Shown: positions 16,512 through 24,010, numbered from the stretch's first letter. The stretch: 34,139 bases of DNA from Plantactinospora alkalitolerans (GCF_015690345.1 NZ_JADPUN010000151.1:1-34139); one strand, 5' to 3'. Translations and numbers: made by a program. Notes: generated by a model from the sequence alone, not told the origin.

Positions 16512-17183
16512 ATGCGACATCTCTGGAGTTTTCTCGCCGGAGTGGTGGCGGCGCCACTTTCCTGGGCACTGATCGCGCTCGGCCAGGACGGGTCGGCCCG
16601 CACCGTCACCCGTTGGGTGGAACTCGGTACGTACAACACGGCCAACCTGATTCAGGCCGCCGTCTATCTCGGAGTCGCGGGCGTCCTGCTCGGCCTGCTC
16701 GGGACGCTGCGGGTGTCGCCGCTCGGCCCGGTCGTCGCCGGCCTGCTGCTCGTCGCCCCGTACGTCGGGCTGTTCATCGACCCGTTCACGGTGCGGGACG
16801 CGGTGCCGACGAACTGGAAGATCTTCGGCGACCCGCTGCCACTGGTCCAGGTCCTGGACAACGGCACGATGTTCCTGATCGGCGTGCTGCTGTTGATGGC
16901 GACGTTCAGTGTCCAGCGATGGCGGCGGTGGCCCCGTACGGTTCCCACTGCCGTTCCGGCCGCGTCTGATGTGGACGAGCCGACGCCGACGGACTGGTCG
17001 GTGCTGAACAACCCCCCGGAGCACGACATCAACCCGCCGACCCTGGGTTATCCGGAACCGGACACCACCCCGCTGCCGCCACTGCCACGCCGCGACGCGG
17101 CGTCACCGTCCGGGTCGCCGTGGTCGGCTCCGCCCCGGACCAGCGCGAACCGTGACGATGCGGCGGACAGTACGACCAGCTGA
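16512..17183 (+). CDS. Four-TM membrane protein, paralog of the next gene
   Basis: A 223-aa protein of unknown function. The head has about four TM segments near residues 5-24, 45-64, 70-90 and 112-130. It is followed by an 85-residue cytoplasmic tail rich in Pro, Thr and Asp. The N-terminus MRHLWSFLAGVVAAPLSW matches MRHLGSLVLGIVGAPILW of the next gene, so the pair looks like a tandem duplication. The ribosome site GAAGAAGG stands 12 nt before ATG, rather far. The functional partner is unknown. Confidence 0.8.
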   Translation: MRHLWSFLAGVVAAPLSWALIALGQDGSARTVTRWVELGTYNTANLIQAAVYLGVAGVLLGLLGTLRVSPLGPVVAGLLLVAPYVGLFIDPFTVRDAVPTNWKIFGDPLPLVQVLDNGTMFLIGVLLLMATFSVQRWRRWPRTVPTAVPAASDVDEPTPTDWSVLNNPPEHDINPPTLGYPEPDTTPLPPLPRRDAASPSGSPWSAPPRTSANRDDAADSTTS

Positions 17184-17292
17184 CGATGCCCGGGGCGGGT
17201 CGTTCGGTCGATCCGCCCCGGACCAACACGGGGAGGTGACCTTTGCCCTGTGCGGGTACGGTGCCGTGAAGTAACCGGCTGAGGAGGTTGGG

Positions 17293-18345
17293 ATGCGGCA
17301 CCTTGGATCGCTGGTTCTGGGGATCGTGGGCGCGCCGATACTCTGGGTGCTTACCGGTCTCGGGTGGGCCAAATTCAACTTCGGGCTGAACGAGGAATCC
17401 ACCCCGGGAGCGCTCCTCGGATTCGTCATCCTGATCGTCGCCGCCGCCCTGCTCGCCGCACTGCTACTGCCCCGGTGGTCCCCACTCGGCCCGGCCGCCG
17501 CCGGCGGGCTGTTCATGATCATGGCGCTCTGGGCCTTGATCGACATCCGCTCGATCATCCGACTGATGCCGAACGACTTCCTCGGCACCGAGTTCGCCCT
17601 GACGGTCCCGGTCGGGGCGCTCTCCGTACTGATCGCGGTCCCGCTACTCGCCACCGTGGCGCTGCCGCACCGCTGGCGGGGCAACCGTCCGGCTGCGGCT
17701 CACCATCCCGGGGGCGCCGGACAGCCCGGCTACCCGCCCTTCGTACCACCCGGCCAGATGCCGCCGTCCGGCCAGGTTCCCCAGGGCGGCCAGTACCAGC
17801 CGGGTGGTCAGTACCAGCCGGGTGGTCAGTACCAGCCGGGTGGTCAGTACCAGCCGGGTGGTCAGTACCAGCCGGGTGGTCAGGTTCCCGCCGGTGGCCA
17901 GTTTCCGCCGGGTGGTCCGGCCGGGCACCCACCGAACTACGGCCCTGCCGCCGGACCCAACCACGGCCCCTCGGCGAGCCCGAGCTACGGGCCGGCGGGC
18001 TCGCCGAACTACGGCTCCCCGGTGCCGCCGAACTACGGCCCGACGGGAGCGCCGCACAACACCCCGCCCGGAACGCCGTACTACGGACCGCCCGGAACGC
18101 CGGGACAGCCGCGGACGCCCGGCCAGCAGGCGCCGGGCGCACCGATCTCGGGCCCACCGGTGCCCGGGCCGCCCACCTCCGCGCCGCCGATGCCGCCGAC
18201 CTTCTCCCCACTGACGCCGCCGCCGGCTCCGGCCCGGCACGGTTCCTGGGGTACGGACGAGACCACCCAGTTCACCGGCGACCCGGACGACGACGGTACG
18301 GACGGCGCGACCCGGCGACTCGGCGACGACACCCGCCCGAGGTAG
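17293..18345 (+). CDS. Four-TM membrane protein with QYQPGG repeat tail
   Basis: A 350-aa paralog of the preceding gene. About four TM segments lie within residues 1-130, followed by a 220-residue tail that is almost entirely Pro, Gly, Gln, Tyr and Ser. It includes five QYQPGG units, then QVPAGG and QFPPGG, and NYGP/SYGP repeats. The end is acidic (TGDPDDDGTDG). Such tails are usually disordered and may mediate condensation or protein contacts; that is inference. The start is supported by GAGGAGG 6 nt before ATG 17293. The last codons and stop are repeated just downstream. Function unknown. Confidence 0.82.
   Translation: MRHLGSLVLGIVGAPILWVLTGLGWAKFNFGLNEESTPGALLGFVILIVAAALLAALLLPRWSPLGPAAAGGLFMIMALWALIDIRSIIRLMPNDFLGTEFALTVPVGALSVLIAVPLLATVALPHRWRGNRPAAAHHPGGAGQPGYPPFVPPGQMPPSGQVPQGGQYQPGGQYQPGGQYQPGGQYQPGGQYQPGGQVPAGGQFPPGGPAGHPPNYGPAAGPNHGPSASPSYGPAGSPNYGSPVPPNYGPTGAPHNTPPGTPYYGPPGTPGQPRTPGQQAPGAPISGPPVPGPPTSAPPMPPTFSPLTPPPAPARHGSWGTDETTQFTGDPDDDGTDGATRRLGDDTRPR
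17791..17880 (+). repeat. Five perfect 18-bp coding repeats (QYQPGG)
   Basis: Five tandem copies of CAGTACCAGCCGGGTGGT with no base differences, in frame. Identity at synonymous positions points to recent slippage or recombination rather than protein-level selection alone. Copy number is likely to vary between strains. Confidence 0.95.
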
Positions 18346-18369
18346 CCGGCGGCACCCGCCCGAGGTAGC
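18330..18369. repeat. 17-nt direct repeat spanning the stop codon
   Basis: CACCCGCCCGAGGTAGC occurs at 18330-18346, where it encodes the last residues and the TAG, and again at 18353-18369 (period 23) in the short gap before the convergent MerR gene. Confidence 0.85.
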
Positions 18370-18384
18370 GGACGACACCCGCCG

Positions 18385-18765
18385 TCAGGCGCCGAGAATG
18401 TCCTCGTACACCCCGACCTTGTAGTTGATCAAGTCGAGGGAGCGGGTGAGCTGGGCGATCTGGTTCGTCACCCGCTCACGGTGCTGGCGCATCAGGGTGA
18501 GCCGCTCCGCCTCGTTACCGGCGCCCGCCGTGACCAGTTCGGTGTACCGGCGGATCGCCGGCAGGGGCATGCCGGAGGCACGGAGGATCACGCAGACCGT
18601 CAGCCAGTCCACGTCGTGCTCGGTGTAGAGACGGCGGCCACCCCCGTCGCGGCGTACCGGGTGGGTCAGGATCCCCTCGCGCTCGTAGAACCGCAGCGTG
18701 TGCACGCTGAGACCGGTCCGCTCGGCGACCTGGCCGATGGTCAGCGCGGTGTCGGAGTCGGGCAT
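18385..18765 (-). CDS. MerR-family transcriptional regulator
   Basis: A 126-aa regulator. The N-terminal winged helix reads LTIGQVAERTGLSVHTLRFYEREGIL, then the wing RRDGGGRRLYTEHDVDWL. The C-terminal dimer helix is residues 75-118. No cysteines suited to metal or redox sensing occur in the effector end, so it resembles the CueR/SoxR fold without their ligands. It is divergent from an aldo/keto reductase whose promoter has the typical MerR architecture, making that gene the likely target. ATG 18765 has no Shine-Dalgarno; TACCCT ends 7 nt upstream, suggesting a leaderless mRNA. Confidence 0.9.
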   Translation of the reverse strand: MPDSDTALTIGQVAERTGLSVHTLRFYEREGILTHPVRRDGGGRRLYTEHDVDWLTVCVILRASGMPLPAIRRYTELVTAGAGNEAERLTLMRQHRERVTNQIAQLTRSLDLINYKVGVYEDILGA

Positions 18766-18772
18766 GGCAGCA

Positions 18773-18778
18773 AGGGTA
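18773..18778 (-). promoter_or_regulatory. -10 element for leaderless merR
   Basis: TACCCT on the minus strand, 7 nt before ATG 18765. Its -35 region would fall on the operator for the divergent gene, which allows autoregulation. Confidence 0.45.
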
Positions 18779-18787
18779 CGAGCGAGC

Positions 18788-18818
18788 TTGACCTAGAGCC
18801 GACTCCAGGTCATACGGT
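18788..18818 (+). promoter_or_regulatory. MerR-type promoter and operator of the aldo/keto reductase
   Basis: -35 TTGACC (18788-18793), a 19-bp spacer, and -10 TACGGT (18813-18818). The overlong spacer holds the inverted repeat GACCTAGAG (18790-18798) and CTCCAGGTC (18803-18811) with a 4-bp centre and a single mismatched pair. This is the known architecture in which MerR proteins untwist the DNA to activate transcription. Confidence 0.8.
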
Positions 18819-18842
18819 GCCGTCGTCGAAAGGAAGACGATC

Positions 18843-19892
18843 ATGCGCTATCGCGTACTCGGCGGCACCGGCATCGAAGTCAGCGTGCACTGCCTCGGCA
18901 CCATGATGTTCGGCTCGGTCGGCAACTCCGACCACGACGACAGCATCCGGATCATCCATGCCGCCCTCGACCAGGGCATCAACTTCGTCGACACCGCCGA
19001 CATGTACTCCGGCGGCGAGTCGGAGGAGATCGTCGGAAAGGCACTGCGGGAGCGGCGGGACGAGGTCGTACTCGCGACCAAGGTGCACTTCCAGATGGGC
19101 GAGGGCCGCAACCGGAGCGGCAACTCCCGGCGCTGGATCCTCCAGGCGGTGGAGGAGAGCCTGAAGCGGCTGGGGACCGACTGGATCGACCTCTACCAGG
19201 TACACCGGCCGGACCACACCACCGAGATCGAGGAGACCCTCTCGGTGCTGACCGACCTGGTCAGCCAGGGCAAGATCCGGGCCTTCGGCTGCTCGACCTT
19301 CCCGGCCGAGGAGATCGTCGAGGCACGGCACGTCGCCGAGCGCCGGTCCCTGGGACGGTTCCGGACCGAGCAGCCGCCGTACTCGATCCTGGCCCGGGGA
19401 ATCGAGACGTCCGTGCTTCCGGTCTGCCAGCGGTACGGGATGGGTGTGCTCGTCTGGAGCCCGCTCGCGTCCGGCTTCCTCTCTGGCAAGATCCGCAAGG
19501 GTCGACCCGTCGATCTGGCGAACGGCCGGGCCGCGCTCAATCCGGCCCGGTTCGATCCCTCGCTTCCGGTGAACGTCACCAAGCTGGAGATCGTCGAACA
19601 GCTCGTCGAACTCGCCGACGGCATCGGCTGCACGCTTCCGGAGCTTGCGGTGGCCTTCACCGTCGCCCATCCCGCCGTCACGTCGGCGATCATCGGGCCC
19701 CGCACGATGGAACAGCTCGACGCGTCGCTCAAGGGCGCCGCGCTCGCCCTCGACGACGCCGTCCTGGACCGGATCGACGAGATCGTCCCGCCCGGGACGA
19801 ACGTGTACCAGCCCGACGGCGCCTGGCGGCCTCCCGTACTGACCGATCCGGCCCGGCGGCGCCGCCCGGCACCGGACCGCGCCGCCGCCTGA
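18843..19892 (+). CDS. Aldo/keto reductase
   Basis: A 349-aa NADPH-dependent oxidoreductase of the (beta/alpha)8 aldo/keto reductase superfamily. The catalytic tetrad is visible: D50, Y55 (DTADMY), K80 (ATK) and H121 (YQVHRPD). The cofactor stretch GPRTMEQLDASLKGAALAL is near the C-terminus. The sequence type is close to YajO/Tas-like enzymes. ATG 18843 has AAAGGAAG 6 nt upstream. The MerR-type promoter predicts induction by the divergent regulator, perhaps by a toxic aldehyde, drug or redox cycler; the inducer cannot be read from sequence. The C-terminus ends in an Arg/Ala/Pro tail. Confidence 0.93.
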   Translation: MRYRVLGGTGIEVSVHCLGTMMFGSVGNSDHDDSIRIIHAALDQGINFVDTADMYSGGESEEIVGKALRERRDEVVLATKVHFQMGEGRNRSGNSRRWILQAVEESLKRLGTDWIDLYQVHRPDHTTEIEETLSVLTDLVSQGKIRAFGCSTFPAEEIVEARHVAERRSLGRFRTEQPPYSILARGIETSVLPVCQRYGMGVLVWSPLASGFLSGKIRKGRPVDLANGRAALNPARFDPSLPVNVTKLEIVEQLVELADGIGCTLPELAVAFTVAHPAVTSAIIGPRTMEQLDASLKGAALALDDAVLDRIDEIVPPGTNVYQPDGAWRPPVLTDPARRRRPAPDRAAA

Positions 19893-19926
19893 CCGCCGTA
19901 TCGCCGGTGGGTCCGGATGGTGCCGG

Positions 19927-20269
19927 TCAGCGGGCGAGGTGGTGGTCCGCCGGCGCGGTGTGCAGTAGCCACGCCAGAGGCATCTTCGCCGCCACCTGGT
20001 AGGTCTTGTCGGTGCTGAGCACGTACAGGGTGACGGTCTGCGCTACGTCCCGCTCGACCATCCAGTATCGCGGGATCCCCGCACGCTCGTACTCGCGGCG
20101 CTTGACCACCTCGTCCATCGCTTCGGAGCCGGGTGACACGATCTCGACCGCGAGAAGCAGGTCGGTGAGCGTCAGCCAGACACTCCGGGGCTGGGGTCGA
20201 GACCACAGCGTCAGGTCGGGGATCCGGCCGCCGTCACCACCCGGGCCCGCCGAACGCCTCAGCACTCAT
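19927..20269 (-). pseudogene. Uma2-family (DUF820) endonuclease-like gene with internal deletion
   Basis: An open stretch of 112 codons from GTG 20265 matches the C-terminal half of Uma2/DUF820 proteins: IPDLTLW, LLAVEIVSPGSEAMDEVVKRREYERAGIPRYWMVE, with the PD-(D/E)xK-like Asp, Glu and Lys present. The usual N-terminal 60-80 residues are absent. Just upstream, ATG 20269 in another frame begins MSAEAFGGPG, which I recall as a common Uma2 N-terminus, then stops at codon 12. This suggests an internal deletion with frameshift. The original promoter element TAGGAT still sits 6 nt before that ATG. A short functional product from GTG 20265 is possible but less likely. Confidence 0.65.
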
Positions 20270-20275
20270 GCGGCG

Positions 20276-20281
20276 ATCCTA
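20276..20281 (-). promoter_or_regulatory. -10 element of the decayed Uma2 gene
   Basis: TAGGAT on the minus strand, 6 nt before ATG 20269, the same leaderless spacing as at other genes here. It supports ATG 20269 as the ancestral start. Confidence 0.4.
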
Positions 20282-20337
20282 TGCACCGGGCCAGCCGGGC
20301 AGCGGGCAACCAGCGGGCGTGGCCCCGGTGCCCCACC

Positions 20338-21501
20338 TCAGTCCTGGAGGAGTCGGCGGGCCATGACGATCCGCTGCACCTGATTCGTACCCTCGTAGAT
20401 CTGGGTGATCTTGGCGTCCCGCATCATCCGCTCCACCGGGTAGTCCCGGGTGTAGCCGTACCCGCCGAGCAACTGCACCGCGTCGGTGGTGATCTCCATG
20501 GCGGCGTCGGAGGCGAAGCACTTGGCCGCCGCGCCGAAGAAGGTCAGGTCGGCGTCGCCGCGCTCGGACTTCGCCGCCGCCGCGTACGTCAACTGGCGGG
20601 CCGCCTCCAGCTTCATGCCCATGTCCGCGAGCATGAACTGGATCCCCTGGAACTCGGCGACCGCCTTGCCGAACTGCTTGCGCTCCTTGACGTACCCCTT
20701 GGCGTAGTCCAGTGCCCCCTGGGCGATCCCGACCGCCTGGGCCGCGATCGTGACCCGGGTGTGGTCCAGGGTCCGCATCGCGGTGCCGAAGCCGGTACCC
20801 GGATCCCCGATCATCCGGTCCGCCGGGATCCGTACGTCGTCGAGGTAGACCTCGCGGGTCGGCGAGCCCTTGATTCCGAGCTTCTTCTCCGGCGCACCGA
20901 AGCTGACCCCCGGATCCGACTTCTCCACGACGAAGGCGGAGATTCCCCGGGACCGGGCCGACGGATCGGTCACCGCGAAGACCGTGTAGTACTCCGACAC
21001 TCCCGCGTTGGTGATCCAGCGCTTGACGCCGTTGAGCACGTAGGAGTCGCCGTCGCGTACCGCCCGGGTGGTCATCGAGGCGGCGTCGCTGCCCGCCTCC
21101 GGCTCGGAGAGGCAGTACGAGAACATGCCCTCGCCCCGGGCCACCTGCGGCAGGTAGCGCCGCTTCAACTCCTCGGAGGCGGCCAGCAACAGCGGCAGGG
21201 TGCCGAGCTTGTTCACGGCCGGGATCAGCGAGGACGCCGCACAGGCGCGGGCCACCTCCTCGATCACGATCGCGGTGGCGAGCGCGTCGGCACCGGCCCC
21301 GCCGTACTCGACCGGGATGTGCGGGGCGTGGAAGTCGGAGGCCCGCAGAGCCTCGTACGACGCCTTGGGGAACTCGCCGGTCTCGTCCGCCTCGGCCGCG
21401 TTCGGCGCGACCTTGGCGTCGCAGATCTCCCGGACTGCCTCGCGGACCGCCTCGTGTTCCTCCGGCAGCAGGTATGCGTCGAACGACGGTTCACTGGTCA
21501 T
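20338..21501 (-). CDS. Acyl-CoA dehydrogenase
   Basis: A 387-aa FAD enzyme that introduces the alpha-beta double bond into acyl-CoA and passes electrons to ETF. The signatures are SYCLSEPEAGSDAASM, the substrate-loop stretch KRWITNAGVSEYYTVFAV, and QLLGGYGYTRDYPVERMMRDAKITQIYEGTNQ-type ending with the catalytic Glu near residue 370. From memory the closest M. tuberculosis neighbour-conserved gene is fadE25 (Rv3274c). ATG 21501 has GGGAGGG 6 nt upstream. Two near-palindromic repeats lie 55-92 nt upstream, overlapping a TATCGT -10-like element, so it is probably repressed by a DNA-binding regulator. Chain-length or branched-chain preference is not determined. Confidence 0.95.
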   Translation of the reverse strand: MTSEPSFDAYLLPEEHEAVREAVREICDAKVAPNAAEADETGEFPKASYEALRASDFHAPHIPVEYGGAGADALATAIVIEEVARACAASSLIPAVNKLGTLPLLLAASEELKRRYLPQVARGEGMFSYCLSEPEAGSDAASMTTRAVRDGDSYVLNGVKRWITNAGVSEYYTVFAVTDPSARSRGISAFVVEKSDPGVSFGAPEKKLGIKGSPTREVYLDDVRIPADRMIGDPGTGFGTAMRTLDHTRVTIAAQAVGIAQGALDYAKGYVKERKQFGKAVAEFQGIQFMLADMGMKLEAARQLTYAAAAKSERGDADLTFFGAAAKCFASDAAMEITTDAVQLLGGYGYTRDYPVERMMRDAKITQIYEGTNQVQRIVMARRLLQD

Positions 21502-21555
21502 CGCGGCCCTCCCCGTTCCTCGTGCCCCGGCGGTGTCCGCCTGGTGCCCTGACGA

Positions 21556-21593
21556 TACCCGCCGGTAACGAGGGGAGGGTACCCGCCGGTAAC
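21556..21593. promoter_or_regulatory. Tandem operator-like repeats upstream of acyl-CoA dehydrogenase
   Basis: TACCCGCCGGTAAC occurs at 21556-21569 and 21580-21593 (period 24). Each has TACC/GGTA arms around a 4-bp centre. The proximal copy overlaps TATCGT (21553-21558, minus strand), a -10-like hexamer, as expected for a repressor site. Confidence 0.5.
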
Positions 21594-21659
21594 CAAGCCC
21601 ACGGAACCCCCGTCCGACTCCCCTGGCCCGCTCCCGCGACGGGAGTGCCGGTATTCGCG

Positions 21660-21703
21660 ACGGGGAGTCTGGGTGGAGTTCCCACCCCACCCAGACTCCC
21701 CGT
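21660..21703. terminator. 17-bp perfect hairpin terminator
   Basis: Arms ACGGGGAGTCTGGGTGG (21660-21676) and its exact complement (21687-21703) flank a 10-nt loop. It begins about 40 nt after the stop of the sigma-factor partner gene, on the minus strand. Probably the terminator of the sigma operon. Confidence 0.7.
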
Positions 21704-21742
21704 TGATCCGTCCGTCAGCGCGACGACGTCGTCGACTGATCG

Positions 21743-23161
21743 TCAGGGGACGACGCGGGTACCGGGAGTGTCGCCCGGCAACCCGGACGAGTCGTCCTCT
21801 CCCGGCGGTACCGGGGTACTCGCCAGCACCGAACCATCGGCGGAATACGCCGTGACGGTCGCGGACCGGCCCAGAGGCACTCTGGTGGTACCGGCCTTCG
21901 ACGGGTCCAGTGGAACCGGAACGGGTGCCGCACCGCCGATCGTGACCGAGGCCGTGGCGGCACCGGCCGGAGCCACCACCATCACCTCGTCCGTCCGGGT
22001 TTCCGAGTCCTCGCCGCGCAGCCGCCATCCGATGGGACGCCGCTCGGCACCCTCGGCCGGCAGCAGCAGCCGCAGGTCCGTCCAACCGGACCCGTCGGTG
22101 CCGCGCCGCATCACGTACGCGAGAACCCCGCCGCCGGTGGGCTGGACGGTGAGCAGCGCGGCGGTCTGGCCCTGCACCGGACCCGACCAGAGCAGCCGTA
22201 CGGCCACCCCGGTCGACGGGAGACAACTGTCCTCGAGCGCCGCCGAGATGAAGTCCGTCAGGACGGCCCGGTCCAGTTCCGGACCTCGGGCTCCCCGAAC
22301 GGCGGCGTCGAGCACCGCGTCGGTCGACCTCCCCGGCAGGCCGAACGACGGCCCGTACGCACCGCCGGCCAAACGCTCCTGGTGGACGAGATCGCCGTTC
22401 CGGGTGACCCGGGCGAGAAGAACGGAGATGGACGGCGACGGCGGCAGGACCGCCACCGCGACGCCGGCCCCGTCCGCAACGGCCAACTGCCGGGGCTCGA
22501 CTCTGCCGCTCGGCGAGTAGTGCGGCTCCCCGATGATCGTCACGGTCGAGTCGAGCGGTCCGATCGCGATCCCGAAGCCGCCGTCCTCCGGAGTGGCCCG
22601 CAGAAAGGCCAGGACGGAGGGGTCGGTGTCCTGCTCGCCGCCGCTGGCTCTCATCTGTCGGGCTGCGGCACCGGTCGCTCCCTCGTACCAGAGGAAATGC
22701 CACTGCGCGTCGGAGCCGAGCCGGAGTGGGGCATAGGCGAGCGCGAGCCGCAGTCCGGGCCGGTCGCTGGCGTACACGATCCGGATCTCCTTCCGGTCCG
22801 CCACCTCCCACCGGCCCCGGCCCCGCGGGTCGTCGAACCCGTCGACCTGGTCGCGGAACGCGGTCAGCCACGCCCGGTCACCGGCGAGCGAACCTCTGGT
22901 CGGTCCTTCGGCCAGCGCCGACGGGGCCGAGGCGGTCGCGACGGTGGACGGCCGACCCGGCAGCGGCACGACGCCGGCCTGGATCCCGACGGCGATGGCG
23001 ACGACCCCGGCGGCGACGCCGAGAGTGCCAAGCCGCCGCGTCCGGCGGTGCCGTACCTCACGCCTGGCGAACCCCGGCCATGGATCTTCGAGTACGCCGA
23101 CGCCGTCCGCCTCCCGCTGCAACGTGTCCCGGAGCGTCGATTCCACAAGGTCCTCGGTCAT
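21743..23161 (-). CDS. Membrane-anchored partner of the ECF sigma factor (putative anti-sigma-like)
   Basis: A 472-aa protein whose ATG overlaps the sigma factor's TGA (ATGA), so the two are translationally coupled. A 43-residue cytoplasmic start (MTEDLVESTLRDTLQREADG) precedes one TM segment (about 44-65). Some 400 extracytoplasmic residues follow. There is no zinc anti-sigma HxxxCxxC motif. The short cytoplasmic helix could bind the sigma factor, and the large outer part could be a sensor; both are inference from layout. GGGAG stands 7 nt before the start. A strong hairpin follows the stop. I do not recognise the extracytoplasmic domain. Confidence 0.8.
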   Translation of the reverse strand: MTEDLVESTLRDTLQREADGVGVLEDPWPGFARREVRHRRTRRLGTLGVAAGVVAIAVGIQAGVVPLPGRPSTVATASAPSALAEGPTRGSLAGDRAWLTAFRDQVDGFDDPRGRGRWEVADRKEIRIVYASDRPGLRLALAYAPLRLGSDAQWHFLWYEGATGAAARQMRASGGEQDTDPSVLAFLRATPEDGGFGIAIGPLDSTVTIIGEPHYSPSGRVEPRQLAVADGAGVAVAVLPPSPSISVLLARVTRNGDLVHQERLAGGAYGPSFGLPGRSTDAVLDAAVRGARGPELDRAVLTDFISAALEDSCLPSTGVAVRLLWSGPVQGQTAALLTVQPTGGGVLAYVMRRGTDGSGWTDLRLLLPAEGAERRPIGWRLRGEDSETRTDEVMVVAPAGAATASVTIGGAAPVPVPLDPSKAGTTRVPLGRSATVTAYSADGSVLASTPVPPGEDDSSGLPGDTPGTRVVP

Positions 23162-23688
23162 GCTGGTTCTCCCTGGAGGCGTACCGGTGAGGATGGAACG
23201 GTCGGATTGAGCTGGGCCCGCAGTCGGGCCAGGCCCCGCGACGCCTGGCTCTTCACCGAACCGACCGAGCAGCCGAGGATGCTGGCGGTGTCCGCCTCGC
23301 TGAGATCCTCGAAGTAGCGCAGCACAAGAATCGCCTGGGTCCGGCGCGGCAGTTGCCGGAGCGCCAGAACGAGTTGTTGCCGCTGCTCCACCCGGGCGTA
23401 CGCGTCGGGTACCGGTTCGCTGTCCGACGCCAGCAGCGGGACCTCGAGCGGCCGGCGTCTCCGCCGCCAACTGATCGCGGTGTTGACCATCGCCCGGCGT
23501 ACGTAGACCTCGGGTGCGTCCTTGCGCAGGATCCGACCCCAGTGCCGATGGGTCTTCTCCAACGCCGACTGGACGAGGTCCTCCGCTGTCCCCCGGTCGC
23601 CGGTCAGCAGATAGGCCGTCCTGGTCAACGGCCCCCACTGCTGTCGCACGAACAGTCGAAACTGTTCATCGTCCACGCGTGACCCCAC
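23158..23688 (-). CDS. ECF RNA polymerase sigma factor (SigE/SigM-like)
   Basis: A 176-aa group 4 sigma factor. Region sigma-2 covers about residues 10-75 (AYLLTGDRGTAEDLVQSALEK, then YVRRAMVNTAISWRRR). Region sigma-4 covers about 103-157, with the helix-turn-helix EADTASILGCSVGSVKSQAS. This fits the streptomycete SigE-family type (TIGR02983). GTG 23688 is chosen because GGAGG lies 4 nt upstream; GTG 23676 (MDDEQF) is an alternative. It is the first gene of a two-gene operon with the membrane partner. A possible ECF-type promoter 40-75 nt upstream suggests autoregulation. Confidence 0.92.
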   Translation of the reverse strand: MGSRVDDEQFRLFVRQQWGPLTRTAYLLTGDRGTAEDLVQSALEKTHRHWGRILRKDAPEVYVRRAMVNTAISWRRRRRPLEVPLLASDSEPVPDAYARVEQRQQLVLALRQLPRRTQAILVLRYFEDLSEADTASILGCSVGSVKSQASRGLARLRAQLNPTVPSSPVRLQGEPA

Positions 23689-23736
23689 GCCACCTCCAGG
23701 TCGTCCGCAACGCGTCTGTTGCTCGGATGCGAGGTA

Positions 23737-23761
23737 GACGCCACAGGTCCCTGGCGAGGTT
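23737..23761 (-). promoter_or_regulatory. Possible ECF-type promoter of the sigma operon
   Basis: On the minus strand AACC (23758-23761) and CGTC (23737-23740) are separated by 17 bp, the AAC / CGTC pattern common for ECF sigma factors. It predicts a leader of about 40 nt. The GG usual before AAC is missing, so confidence is moderate. Confidence 0.4.
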
Positions 23762-23818
23762 GAGTGCGGACGGGGATCGGCGCCATCCGGAAGGCGCCGC
23801 TGGCGCCCGACGTACGCG

Positions 23819-24010
23819 TCAGGGGGCGACGATGTCCCGGACGAAGGCCCGCCAGGCGGGCTGGTCGAAGGTCAGCACCGGCCCCTGCCGGTCCTTGCTG
23901 TCCCGTACGCCGACCACGCCCGGCGCCAGCTCGTCGGCGATCTCGACGCAGTCTCCACCGTTGGAGTTGGAGCGCGACGACTTCCGCCATGCGGGGGTGC
24001 TAGCGGTCAT
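23819..24010 (-). CDS. DUF397 domain protein
   Basis: A 63-aa DUF397 protein with the family signature WRKSSRSNSNGGDCVEIA, GVRDSKDRQGPVLTF and WRAFVRDI. Such small proteins usually follow a gene for an XRE/DUF5753 helix-turn-helix regulator and form regulator-partner pairs common in morphologically complex actinomycetes. Here the start overlaps by 11 nt the stop of such a regulator's remnant, and no intact regulator is present in this window. The gene may be an orphan that answers to a regulator elsewhere. Confidence 0.9.
   Translation of the reverse strand: MTASTPAWRKSSRSNSNGGDCVEIADELAPGVVGVRDSKDRQGPVLTFDQPAWRAFVRDIVAP

Noticed and set aside
17791-17880. Tandem 18-bp repeats as a possible CRISPR array
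   Set aside because: The units are contiguous without spacers, in frame and encode QYQPGG.
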